Below, one piece after another: positions 11,117-20,504 of a DNA stretch of 64,000 nt. The notes under the pieces were generated by a model. It searched no databases and was not told where the DNA came from. It worked only from the letters and a program-made list of their open reading frames with translations. A program made the position numbers and the translations under genes. Within the stretch, counting starts at the first letter, position 1. Every line of letters starts with the position of its first letter. The DNA comes from Hydractinia symbiolongicarpus (Eukaryota; Cnidaria; Hydrozoa; Anthoathecata; Hydractiniidae). The DNA lies in the NCBI RefSeq assembly GCF_029227915.1, contig NC_079875.1:29386001-29450000 (forward strand), in the 5' to 3' direction.

Positions 11117-12328
11117 TTAATGTCCCAGTTCTTTAGTAATATCTGTTTTCTTTAGTTCAACTCTCAAAGCACGTTTTTTTGAATTCTGTTTAGTAGCCTT
11201 GTGTTTTTCACGAATATCTTTAGCATATGAAAAGGTGCGAACTTTAGTAAACAATGTTAACATATGCTCCGACAAGTTTAAACTAACTTCTTCATCAATT
11301 TGTGGCTCCACTTCATAACAGGCACTCTTAAAATTAGATAAAATTGAAGGGTTTTCTAGCATCTTGTGGACTATGTTGTGACATACCAATTTGGTTTGGA
11401 AATTAATAGTTGACAACCGAAATATTTGTTCACATTTAACGAAAACTGCTTGCATTTTTTTGTTTACTCTCCACAAACCTCCACGATCACGAATATTAAT
11501 ATATGTCTGAGAATCATCGCTATCAACCTTACATGCTTGCAGCAGTGCAATAAATTGTGTGCGATTTGTTAAAGTAGCCTTTGAAAATCGAAACCTAGAA
11601 TGTAGCTTGTGAAGAATATATCCACCAAGATAATCTAAACTTTTGAGCTCTTTTTCTGAAATTTCTGCCACCTGTAGGTCTTTGGGTGTATCTTTACCAA
11701 TGCCTGATAAATGGGTCAACATATGATTTGCCACTTCTGCAAGTAAAATATTGCTAAATCGTGTTTCTTCAAATTTTGATGGTAGGATATTTTCCTTCAA
11801 CATGCCATAAAAATACATGTAAAAATCTTCAGCATCCCCAGAATATTTTTCAATCATTGGTCTGAACTTGTTCCATAGTTCAATAGCATCATCAGTTGAA
11901 AATAAAAAATTTTCTTTCGAGAACAAGCATCTAATATTTTCAGGCAAACACAAATCTTTAAAGCATGAATCAGCACATTTATTTACAATTAATTTTAAAG
12001 TTAAGGGGTGAAATTTCTTCAAACATTGTTCTTCCTTTGACAGCTGTGGTATGGAAATACTAGAGTCACAAGAATTTGTTGTGATAGTTGCTGATGTATG
12101 TTTAACATTGCAATGCCTAGTAAGACCACGTTGTGATTTACAAATTATTTCACAATGTTGACAACGATAAACAGCTTTATTTTTTTCGTTATCCATTACT
12201 TCAGTAACTACAGCGTTCACATCTGCATTAAAAATTGCATCATCGTCAAGAAAACCACCATCAAGTAACTGAAACAAGTCATCAAGTTCGTCACCAGCTA
12301 AGTAATCTTCCTGTACTGAAGCCGCCAT
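11117..12328 (-). CDS. C2H2 zinc-finger accessory protein inside the P element
   Basis: An unbroken 403-codon frame on the minus strand, starting 110 bp inside the right TIR and pointing towards the transposase. The N-terminus is strongly acidic (DELDDLFQLLDGGFLDDD). A single C2H2 finger follows at residues 56-77 (CQHC, then RHCNVKH). The rest contains HPLTLKLIVNKCADSC, KSLDYLGGYILHKLHSRF (similar in flavour to the AGYI-HKL helix seen near the end of several transposases) and a Lys/Arg-rich C-terminus (KHKATKQNSKKRALR). I know no enzymatic function for it. Its location strictly between the TIRs, its intact frame and convergent orientation suggest a transposon gene, perhaps DNA-binding or regulatory. 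It could instead be a captured host gene. Confidence 0.75.
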   Translation of the reverse strand: MAASVQEDYLAGDELDDLFQLLDGGFLDDDAIFNADVNAVVTEVMDNEKNKAVYRCQHCEIICKSQRGLTRHCNVKHTSATITTNSCDSSISIPQLSKEEQCLKKFHPLTLKLIVNKCADSCFKDLCLPENIRCLFSKENFLFSTDDAIELWNKFRPMIEKYSGDAEDFYMYFYGMLKENILPSKFEETRFSNILLAEVANHMLTHLSGIGKDTPKDLQVAEISEKELKSLDYLGGYILHKLHSRFRFSKATLTNRTQFIALLQACKVDSDDSQTYINIRDRGGLWRVNKKMQAVFVKCEQIFRLSTINFQTKLVCHNIVHKMLENPSILSNFKSACYEVEPQIDEEVSLNLSEHMLTLFTKVRTFSYAKDIREKHKATKQNSKKRALRVELKKTDITKELGH

Positions 12329-12416
12329 GTTTAACTTTCGTGCAATATCGGAGGGTCGTCCTACCTAAGTTAAGGATACATTGCGTAAACAATGTCGGTG
12401 GTCGTTGCCTCTAGAC

Positions 12417-12438
12417 ATCTTTTTTTCTTATGACTATG
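12417..12438 (-). repeat. P-element terminal inverted repeat, right, followed by target-site duplication at 12439-12445
   Basis: 22 bp, exact inverse of the left end; the next 7 bp (gtatatt) repeat 7818-7824. Confidence 0.9.
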
Positions 12439-12445
12439 GTATATT

Positions 12446-13570
12446 GATGACTTAAAATCTGTCATCAATTCAAACTACCACCATCTATATGCAGATGATA
12501 CAATAAATATTTCGTCCCATAAAAAACTTGGATACCTTTGTCTCCCAGGTCGAGTTAGAACTTTCGCAAGTCGACCTCTGGCTAAATAATAACAAAATGA
12601 CTATTAATACGGACAAAACTGAAACACTCTTTTTCAGGAACCACAGCCTGTTAAAAGTTGAGAACAAAACTATCAACTATATGGGTATTCCTTTTGAAGA
12701 GGAGCGAAAAAGTTAAATATCTTGGGGTAACATTTGATCAAAAATGCAATGGGAAGAGCACATTAATGACATAAATAGAAAAATACTAATTAAATATTCT
12801 AAAATTAGAACCATTTCATCCTGTTTAACACCTCACACAAAAAAACTTTTAATTAATGCACTTGTCATGCCATATTTCAACTACTGCTCCTCCGCATGGG
12901 CTTGTGCGACCCAAGGTAGATTGACTTGAAAAACAATTAAAATGTGTCCGTACCTTTATTGGGAAAGAGAGAGAATATTCAATGAATAATTTACCTATCA
13001 AAAACGATGCCATATTAGTTTTCAAAGCCATGAATCACATTGCTTCTGATTACATGCGCTCAAAATTCCTTTTGACAAAAAAATGTCATAATCATCAAAC
13101 AGGAGGAGCTTCAAAAAACAGGTTCACACTTTCCTTGGTTAACAAAGAATTTGGCAAAAAAGCCTTCCCATTTAGAGCTGCAAAAGTGTGGAATAATCTT
13201 CCAGACCAGGTGACCTGTGATGGTAGCCTCCTTTCGTTTAAGACTTAGAACAGGAACATCCCTTGAATGCGGGTACTTTAGGTTTGGGATGCAAACCTAG
13301 GCCACTTTTACCATGTTGAGGGAAACCTATCATGGATCTAACCTTCATTTCAGCTTCAGCCGTCCTAACTGTGCCCAATGCACTCCATTTACCCGCCTTT
13401 AATATTGGCAAGCCTGCTGAAACCAATGGGTCCTTTGAATCCCTTAGGAGCAAGTGTCAACTGATTTTAGATGACTTCAGTATGGAAATTAGGCTTTTTA
13501 TCGGTAACAGACAGGGCGTACATGACGCGGAGAAACACAAATTGGTGGTGGGATGATGAAGATGAAGCCA
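12446..13570 (+). mobile_element. CR1/L2-like LINE, 3' half (continuation of the 6.6-kb copy)
   Basis: Begins DDLKSVINSNYHHLYADDTINISS, which carries the YADD catalytic box, then DTFVSQVELELSQVDLWL, NKMTINTDKTETLFF, KYLGVTFD, KILIKYSKIRTIS and LINALVMPYFNYCSSAW. It ends with FPFRAAKVWNNLPDQV. Several small frameshifts and stops are present. The order and phase match the 5' half exactly when the P element and one target duplication are removed. After the last coding motif a 300-bp 3' UTR-like stretch ends in gatgatgaagatgaag near 13549-13566, resembling the short simple-repeat tails of CR1/L2 elements. Confidence 0.85.
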
Positions 13571-14181
13571 TTTTCTTATAAAAGATGATACCTTTTGCTC
13601 AAGAGTACTGGCGCACGACATATATCAGCAAAGGCTATTGCTGCTCATGTTGTCGGATATGGTTTAGATGAGGATGACACTTACGTTATCTTGTAAATTT
13701 TATTGAAAGGTGTTATTCAGGGTGTCAACAGTCCGCATTAACAGAGGATTAATTTTCTAAAAATTAATCTGGCGATAAAAGTGTATTTTCATTCAACATG
13801 GGCGAGTGAATGTTACGATAGCCCTGGGTTAACCCAAGTATGGTGGCCCATGGCTGCCATCGCGTTTTTGTATTTACTTTATTTTCATATTGACACTCAA
13901 TTCACCTTCAAATGATAATCAAAATAAATCGAATCGCTTTGTAAACAAAATCAAAATGAATTCAATTTTGATATTGGCCCATCGCTGCCACACGCGTTAT
14001 CAATTTAATTTTAAATCGATTTTGCTTTTGAAATCGACTTTGCTTTTCAAATTAAATTGAATTCATTTCGTTGCTTGGCCCATCGCTGCCAATGTTTTGA
14101 TATTTTGAGACATGACTTATAATGCCGATGTTTTGATGTTTTGAGAAATGACTAATAACAAACCACGCTAAACTTTACAAT
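13571..14181. repeat. Non-coding with three copies of a GGCCCATSGCTGCC motif
   Basis: The 14-15 bp word recurs near 13843, 13976 and 14078. The second and third are preceded by AT-rich, partly palindromic runs built from aaattcaatttt/aaatcgatttt. An imperfect 47-bp duplication (gttttgatattttgagacatgac...) spans about 14094-14155. Function unknown. Confidence 0.5.
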
Positions 14182-14886
14182 ATGGCTGACAGAAAACAAA
14201 AAGAAAAACACCAGCAATGGCAGAAGTTTAATAAAGATTGTAAAATTAAGAGAACGTCATCCTCTGAATCAGCTGGAAGTCACATATTAACAACTAACGA
14301 ATTAACTGTACAGCCCCTAGAAAGTGACACTAGTGGTAAGGCAAAAAAATACGAACGAACTGGCCCACAAGAATTTGTGGAGTTCGCATTTGAAGAAGTA
14401 ACCATACCAAACATCAAACAAGCCTGTAACAAACATTTTAAGGACAGATTACCAGCTGGTATGACTTGCGACATATTAGCAAGTGACAGAGGTCCATCAT
14501 GCACTAAAATGAGTCATCTTCCAAATCTCAAAGTCATTAACATCAGATTCATCAAAGACCACATTGAATCACAGACCACCTCAAGTGCAACAACTGGAAC
14601 GGGAACGTACAAACCAAGTATCAATTCTTTAACAGCAAGTTCATCAGTAGTATCACGATCTTTGCCTCAAGTCTTGAAATCACGTAAACTTCCAGCAAAG
14701 TCGATTTCTGTAGCCAAAAGTTTAAAAGTTTCTACGATGATGAAACTGGGAAAAGTGATAACCAAATATAATGGCAGTAGTGAACAAGTGGAAATGTGTG
14801 ATAGGGTCAGGAAGGGCATATTTTTTCAGCCTGTGTATACCATTGGATTGACTTTTTTTATGGCATATATAAAGAAGTATCACTAG
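14182..14886 (+). CDS. Unrecognised 234-residue protein, possible N-terminal part of a larger gene
   Basis: Intact frame from an ATG preceded by a purine (acaATGg). The N-terminus is charged (MADRKQKEKHQQWQKF). It is followed by a globular-looking block, QEFVEFAFEEVTIPNIKQAC, CNKHFKDRLPAGMTCDIL, SDRGPSCTKMSHLPNLKVIN and IRFI. A Ser/Thr-rich region and KVSTMMKLGKVI come next. The last 30 residues (FFQPVYTIGLTFFMAYIKKYH) are hydrophobic and may be read-through of an intron or a broken 3' end. I have a faint memory of the CDIL-x-DRGPSC-K...IRFI pattern in cnidarian multi-gene families upstream of kinase-like domains, but cannot confirm it. No transposon ends were seen around it, so it is the best candidate for a non-mobile gene in the first half of the window. 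Confidence 0.5.
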   Translation: MADRKQKEKHQQWQKFNKDCKIKRTSSSESAGSHILTTNELTVQPLESDTSGKAKKYERTGPQEFVEFAFEEVTIPNIKQACNKHFKDRLPAGMTCDILASDRGPSCTKMSHLPNLKVINIRFIKDHIESQTTSSATTGTGTYKPSINSLTASSSVVSRSLPQVLKSRKLPAKSISVAKSLKVSTMMKLGKVITKYNGSSEQVEMCDRVRKGIFFQPVYTIGLTFFMAYIKKYH

Positions 14887-17800
14887 TTTGTATAGTAAAG
14901 ATGAATAAACTTACGGATATAGAAATGTCTCTTGTAAAACTGTCCTCGTACCCTCATACCCCTAACCTGTACTAAGCGCGTTTTCCAGTGTCACGATTAA
15001 TTTGCTATTGGTTACTGGATTTATTCCGCAAAATAAAATAATATTGACTATTTGTTTCTGCTATGACGGGGTAACAATGGGTTGTAAACTGAGCTTTTAT
15101 TTTGGCTAAAGTTACAGTGAAGTTATATTTTTCAAAAAACTTTACAACCGAAACACTATAATGTTGTGTGGGCTTTACTGTATTCACGACATACTGCATA
15201 CCTGTACCATTAATTGCGGTTTTTATTAGGCGCACCACTTCATGTTCAACGCTAGGGCGCACAGTTTTATGTGATACTGTTCACCCGTACTAAAGCGCTC
15301 CACCTGACTGTTTAGCACAATTTTAGTCCCTTATTAGCCCCACAGAGTGTTCAACGCCGGGTCGTACCTTGACTTGCATCTTACTTCTCATGGCGTTCAA
15401 CAACAGTTACTTGTGGCTTAAACCGATGTTTCGGCGCCGGGTTTGCCAGATGGTATACCAAATAAAGTTAGTACTATATTCAACGAAAAAAGCAGGAAAA
15501 TGTTAACAAAATCCTGGAACATAAAGCGTAAATATAAAAGTAACAGGTTTGGCACAAATCTGTTTCACCTGATAAAGAACGCTACTTTATAACCTTTACA
15601 TGAATTTCTATTATATATCGTTGCTGTAAAAGAAATATGTAATAACGTAGGTACAACATGGAAGATTACCCATGCCAAAAAGCAGGATTATCAGAGGAGT
15701 CTGGATAATAGAATAAATACGCCATACTAATTTTTCGCCATGTACGTTGAATTAATTGGGAAAGAAGGTTAAGCTACCAGAATTTCTTAATTTTAGAGAA
15801 AGTGTACACCTAAAGCTAAAGTAGTGGCCATATATTTAGATGGTTGCAAGGACTCTGACAGGCTGTTAACGCCTGTGTATTTATATATGGACGACATTAG
15901 ACTACTTGTTGTTTTTCTTTCCTTTCTCTCGCACATTCACACAAATAATTTTTAAAACAACGTTTTCAATTCCCGTTCCAACAGCAACATTAAATAATCT
16001 ACGAAAGTTTGTATGCAGTACAGCTAGTTGAAAACGTTTAAAAATTTTGTGGTAATTTTCAGAGTATGTCTGTAATTGTGTTTTTTGTCTTACAAGATTC
16101 ATTGTAGTACCGTTAATAAGCACGTTACTTTAAGAAATTCCGTCCATATTATTTTTTTCACCAAAACAGTTCCTTTTCTTTTTTTTCTTTTTTAATAAAA
16201 TTTTTAGTGCATTTGCAATATATTGTGTTTAGACTCTTTTTTCTCCCAATCAAGCCTTTCGACATCTTTAGAGCACGTTTCATTTTGTTTTAACCAGACA
16301 TAACTTTGTGAGACAACATAAATCATTTTTTTTCCAAAATTGCGATTTTGTCCTCTCTGGAGACTTGACTGTACTTCACTGCAGAAGAAAAAAGACTGTA
16401 AATTATTTTTTAAGCAATTCTTTCCAAATTTTTTCTGTTTTTAAAAGTCTCTCTTAGTATAAGCATACTACGAGTATAAAAAGAGACAAATAACTGAGTT
16501 CCAGTTTGTCATTTAAGTGATCTGGGCGCTTATTAAAATTCTAAACCATTACTCTAGGGGCTTATTTGGACTGGACACTTAGACCGTTATTTTTAATACA
16601 GCATTTAGAACATATAAAAGTTAAACCAAGAACATTAAAATAGCCACCAGTCCGTGCTTTTAATTTTTAAATGAATCTTGGTATACTTTGGCTCATGCAT
16701 TTATGTTCCTAGGGATTTTAAAACAGGGGTTACTACTATGACTATATCTGTAAAGAAGAAAATTATTATAATAATATAAATATTTTGCTTTACAGACAAA
16801 CAGACAGACGTATAGGCGTATTAGGGTGGGTTTGTCACGTGTTAACGTCTATTCGTTAACCCGGGGGCAAACCGACGGAATGGCGCGTCTTCAAATTACA
16901 CGTCGTATACCTTGTCAGGACGTTCTTTTTACGAAAGGACAAACAGAATAAGGCTGAAAAGATGCTCAGACAAATTGATTTTGTTTCTTTGTTTTCCCCG
17001 GGCAGCATTGCTTTTAAATGTATTTTTGTTTGACAATTTTTGTCTATTAGACTAAATGCACATGATTGTTTTGACGTTAAAAGAATAATTACAACATCAA
17101 AGCAGCGCAAATAATTCTTGTGATTTTTTTCCTTTTGCGTTTATATTTTTTTAATTTAATTAATACCCCTGGTAAACGAAATTTAACCGGATTTTACAGG
17201 TTTTGTTTTTTGCCTAACTATGAAAATTTATACATTAAATGTATCGGAGAGAACTTAAACTCGAAATTAGGCAATTTTTTACCAGAATAAGTTACCAGAA
17301 CCTGAATTGCTACAATAAACAGAATAAAGCCACCACCTAAGTAATTCAGTGTTCTTTCTACCTTGAGAAAAGCTGCTTTTACGCTAGTCGGAGACTTTGA
17401 TATGGATATTCTACAAACATCGTCCTTGTAATTGACGGTTAATTCGAAACTCTGTGCCTACTATTTTTTCTCATGAAGCTTCCCCTAACAAACAAACTTC
17501 TTCCGCATCACGAACCAACCGAATGCAATGGAAAGTGGTAAGTATTTGTATTTAAAATTATTAACCTTTTATTCAAGTCATAAAATTTAATGTCTTTATG
17601 TTTCTATGTTTCCGCTCAAAAAGCTCGCTATTAAGAACATCTGTTACATATCTTATCTTACGACCATATACAGTTCCCTAAAAAGAAAGCTTCACATAAC
17701 ATAAATTAGATTTTTATAAGCGCTCTTCTTTATTTTCAATTTACCACCCCTCTTGAAAAACGGTTAGATTTCCCCGCGACTATATACCTGTGGTTGATTG

Positions 17801-18628
17801 TTTTTTCTAATTTTCTAGTTGTAAAATATAAAACTGGCAGGAAAATAATCAAATCTCAATCCTTTAGTCTATCCTGCAAAATGTTTGCCGCTTAAGTATT
17901 GGCTATTTTTATTTTACTTTTTAGATAAGGTACGAAGAGAGTAAGTGGTGTAATATTTTGATACGTGCAGAAAAAGGAAGAAAGTGAAAGCTCCCACATC
18001 ATTGTAATTACTTTATGTCCAAATTTGAAGCTGTTTTGATATCTTAGAAAACATTGAACTTCGTAGGTTTTTGTTTTTGTTTTAACTGTTTTCTTTGAAT
18101 TATCGAAACTCATTGCAGCAGAGTTCACGCAGCGAGATGCCATGAAGCAACGCAAAAGTCACTATTGTTATCTAAGTTCTGTTGTTGTTGTTTTTTTCGG
18201 TTTAAAAAGTGAACCTTACGACGAGATTTACGCACACTTTCTCGGGTTGTACGACTTGAAGCTTCTTAACGTAATAAACAGATAATTTTGCATTGCTAAT
18301 TGGCTCTCAAAACTAACATTTTATTGTGATTATTTTTGGCGCTTTTTAGTTGCAAAGATTTTATCTCTCATTGTTGGTTTTTGATAGTTTTGCGTAATCC
18401 GAATTTTCCGGCTCCTTCGAAAGAAATATTCAGCACACATGAAATATTTTCTCAGCCAAATTCGCGAAAAATCAATGTTTTTGCGAAACGAATTTTTCTG
18501 TAGAGCGTTTAATTTACAACCTCGTCCTCAGGGCTCCTCTACGCCTATACATATTTGATGTATTCCCGCAGGATTTTGGCACGTAACAATAACATATCGA
18601 AGAAAAACAATAACCACTAAATACAAAA
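14887..18628. other. Gene-poor AT-rich stretch
   Basis: No supported gene. Small open frames on the minus strand at 15005-15262 and 15902-16123 lack recognisable motifs. At about 16791-16830 the plus strand reads acagacagacgtataggcg, the reverse complement of the sequence just inside a Helitron 5' end as seen in the 19.7-kb copy, so a Helitron remnant probably lies here. A donor-like site follows a short ATG frame near 17474-17538 but no partner exon was found. Confidence 0.35.
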
Positions 18629-18773
18629 ATGTTGTCTGGTTTTAATTTTGCTTGCCACTTGCGAAATGTAGCACGGTTTGGAACAAAAAGAAACCAGGGA
18701 GATATTATTCGTGTAACAATCTCGTGCCCAGTATTAACAGAAAAAGAGAAAATTTTGTCTAAATTGTTATCAA
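18629..18773 (+). CDS. Candidate first coding exon, unknown gene
   Basis: An ATG at 18629 opens a frame MLSGFNFACHLRNVARFG, continuing GDIIRVTISCPVLTEKEK and ILSKLLS, and ends at a consensus donor gtaagtc at 18774. The Arg-containing, acid-free N-terminus could be a mitochondrial targeting peptide. A possible 21-bp next exon lies at about 19178-19198 (acceptor gaaacag, donor gtaaaa) and would continue in phase as NECKVHR. No family recognised. The evidence is only the frame plus splice signals. Confidence 0.3.
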
Positions 18774-19217
18774 GTAAGTCAGACGCTCATACTTGTGCCA
18801 TGTAATGACTTATTCTTCTTTTGCATGTTTTGTGCTCACTTTAGAAAATACGTTGCGCCTGAGTGCATTTGTTTCACGAGGGAAATAGAATATTACGCGA
18901 TACTTATTTATATTCATAAACTTAACGGTTCGTCGCTTTTAAACAATATAATTCAGTTTCATTACAAAATAAGTCATGGATAATTTCTTTTGTGTTTTTT
19001 ATAAAGATGTGCGTTTTAACAAAAAAAAAAAGATGAGAAAAACGTGAAGGCGAAGAAGGATAAAAACGCATGAAAACTTTAAAGAAATTGACAACTTTCA
19101 TTAGATAATAAAACATAATTGAAATTGATTAGTTTCGTGTACGTAAAACGGCGCGTAATTTATTTTTGTGTGTGAAACAGACGAATGCAAAGTTCATCGA
19201 GGTAAAAAATTACTTTT

Positions 19218-19385
19218 TCAAATTGTTTCTTCGAACTGTTTCTTCAAATTGTTTCTTCAAACCAATTATTTGTGGATATTTTTTTAAAAATGTTATCTGG
19301 AATTACGTGTTTACTTAAGAAAATTGCGTTCTTTATTGTTTTATGCGAAAGAAAATTGCGTCTTTTATTGCTTTTTGCGAAAAAA
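19218..19385. repeat. Short tandem duplications
   Basis: A 15-bp unit (attgtttcttcgaac / attgtttcttcaaac) is repeated about three times at 19218-19262. A 33-bp unit (gaaaattgcgttcttt...gcgaaa) is duplicated at 19319-19383. No coding content. Confidence 0.6.
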
Positions 19386-19721
19386 TAAATTGCTTGTACT
19401 ATTACTGTGAGAAAATTCATTACAGGGATTGTCCCAATTTAGTGTAATAATTTAAAATTGGAATGTTCTTAGTTTTAATTTGAGGGATTTGAGTTCGAGG
19501 TTGTTCTATTTTTTTGGCTGAGCCAAATCTTTTTTTTTAATTGTATAAGAAGTATATCAGAACTTGAAAATGCCGGGGGTTTTTTATTCTATACTTTTTG
19601 ACTGATTACATGTTAAGAAATATTTGTGTATTACAATATTGAAAACGATTTTACAAAATATGCTAAAAATATGTACCACTTGTAATTGCTAACTCGCAAA
19701 GTATTTGCAGAATTAAAAAAA

Positions 19722-19856
19722 CTAGCCGGTGGCCCGTGGAAAATTCCGCGGGTTCGCCCGTCCATTTTATACCGCATTGCGTGAGTCTCAATACTTGCGC
19801 AGCTAAGCTACCGTAACAGACAGAAGGACAGACGTATACGGGTATTTTAATATAGA
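19722..19856 (-). mobile_element. 135-bp non-autonomous Helitron with both ends
   Basis: Read on the minus strand it begins TCTATATTAAAATACCCG, right after an A, and ends CTAG, right before a T. That is the Helitron rule (A|TC...CTRR|T). A hairpin (cccgcggaa / ttccacggg, one G-T wobble) ends 11 nt before the 3' terminus, as expected for a Helitron 3' end. The interior is only about 80 bp and contains gacagaaggacagacgtata-like sequence just inside the 5' end. It has no coding capacity and must have been moved by a relative. Confidence 0.75.
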
Positions 19857-20504
19857 TAAATCGATAAATTTACAGAAAAAGCATTTTACTTTAGATTCTA
19901 CATCGACGTGTAAAAATGTACTAAATCAAACTTTTCCACCAATTTATTCAATTGTATAAACTACTATCCTATTCAATGATGAAAAATGTTTTTTCTCACG
20001 TTTCATTTCAATGAAGAGCTCTTTAGGTCCTTTTTAGGTCGTGTGTCACAACGATAGAAAGGAATTCGACCAGGAAAAGCCAGAAAAAAAAAATTTTGCT
20101 AGTTTAAATTTTAGTAATTAGTTTAGTGAATATAACTTGTGCGGTAGACAGCGTTTGATTCTTCTTGGCGGCGAAAGAATGTTACCATAGACCCGGGGTA
20201 ACTCTGAACATGCGAAGAAGGTTGGGAAGATCGCACAATGCGTAGGCCGTTAAACGTTGCAGGAAGTTGTCTGGTAGGGCGAGTACCCTAATTGAGTCTG
20301 CATAACTCAAAATGAGCCTTGATCCCTTACAGAAATTATAGACAGAGTATGTCCCTCGATCTTTGTGAGGCTAACACATATACCTAGTTAGAGACACGAA
20401 ATTAACATATCGGCAGTATTATTCTAATATTGTAATACAAATGAAAATTATGTTTCCTTGATGTAAAAAAAAACAGAAACAAAAATGCGTATAAGAGATA
20501 ATTG
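19857..20504. other. Non-coding stretch upstream of the gypsy relic
   Basis: No gene or LTR recognised. The 20150-20330 interval is less AT-rich than its surroundings and may be the decayed 5' part of the same retroelement relic, but no RT or RNase H motif was found. Confidence 0.3.

Larger units (their letters stand above)
7825..12438 (+). mobile_element. Complete P-superfamily DNA transposon with two convergent genes (4614 bp)
   Basis: Both ends are defined from the sequence. The left end starts catagtcataagaaaaaaag and the right end is its exact reverse complement over 22 bp, with partial pairing for about 10 bp more. A 7-bp direct repeat (gtatatt) flanks the element; known P elements make 8-bp duplications, so one base may have been lost. 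Inside are a THAP plus P-type transposase (plus strand) and a C2H2-finger ORF (minus strand), with about 470 bp between their 3' ends (10644-11116). That interval contains AATAAA-type signals near 10965 and no other ORF. The insertion splits a LINE reverse transcriptase between its PQG and YADD boxes. Confidence 0.9.

Noticed and set aside
15005-16123. Two small minus-strand ORFs as genes
   Set aside because: No motifs or splice context, and the length is compatible with chance in AT-rich DNA.
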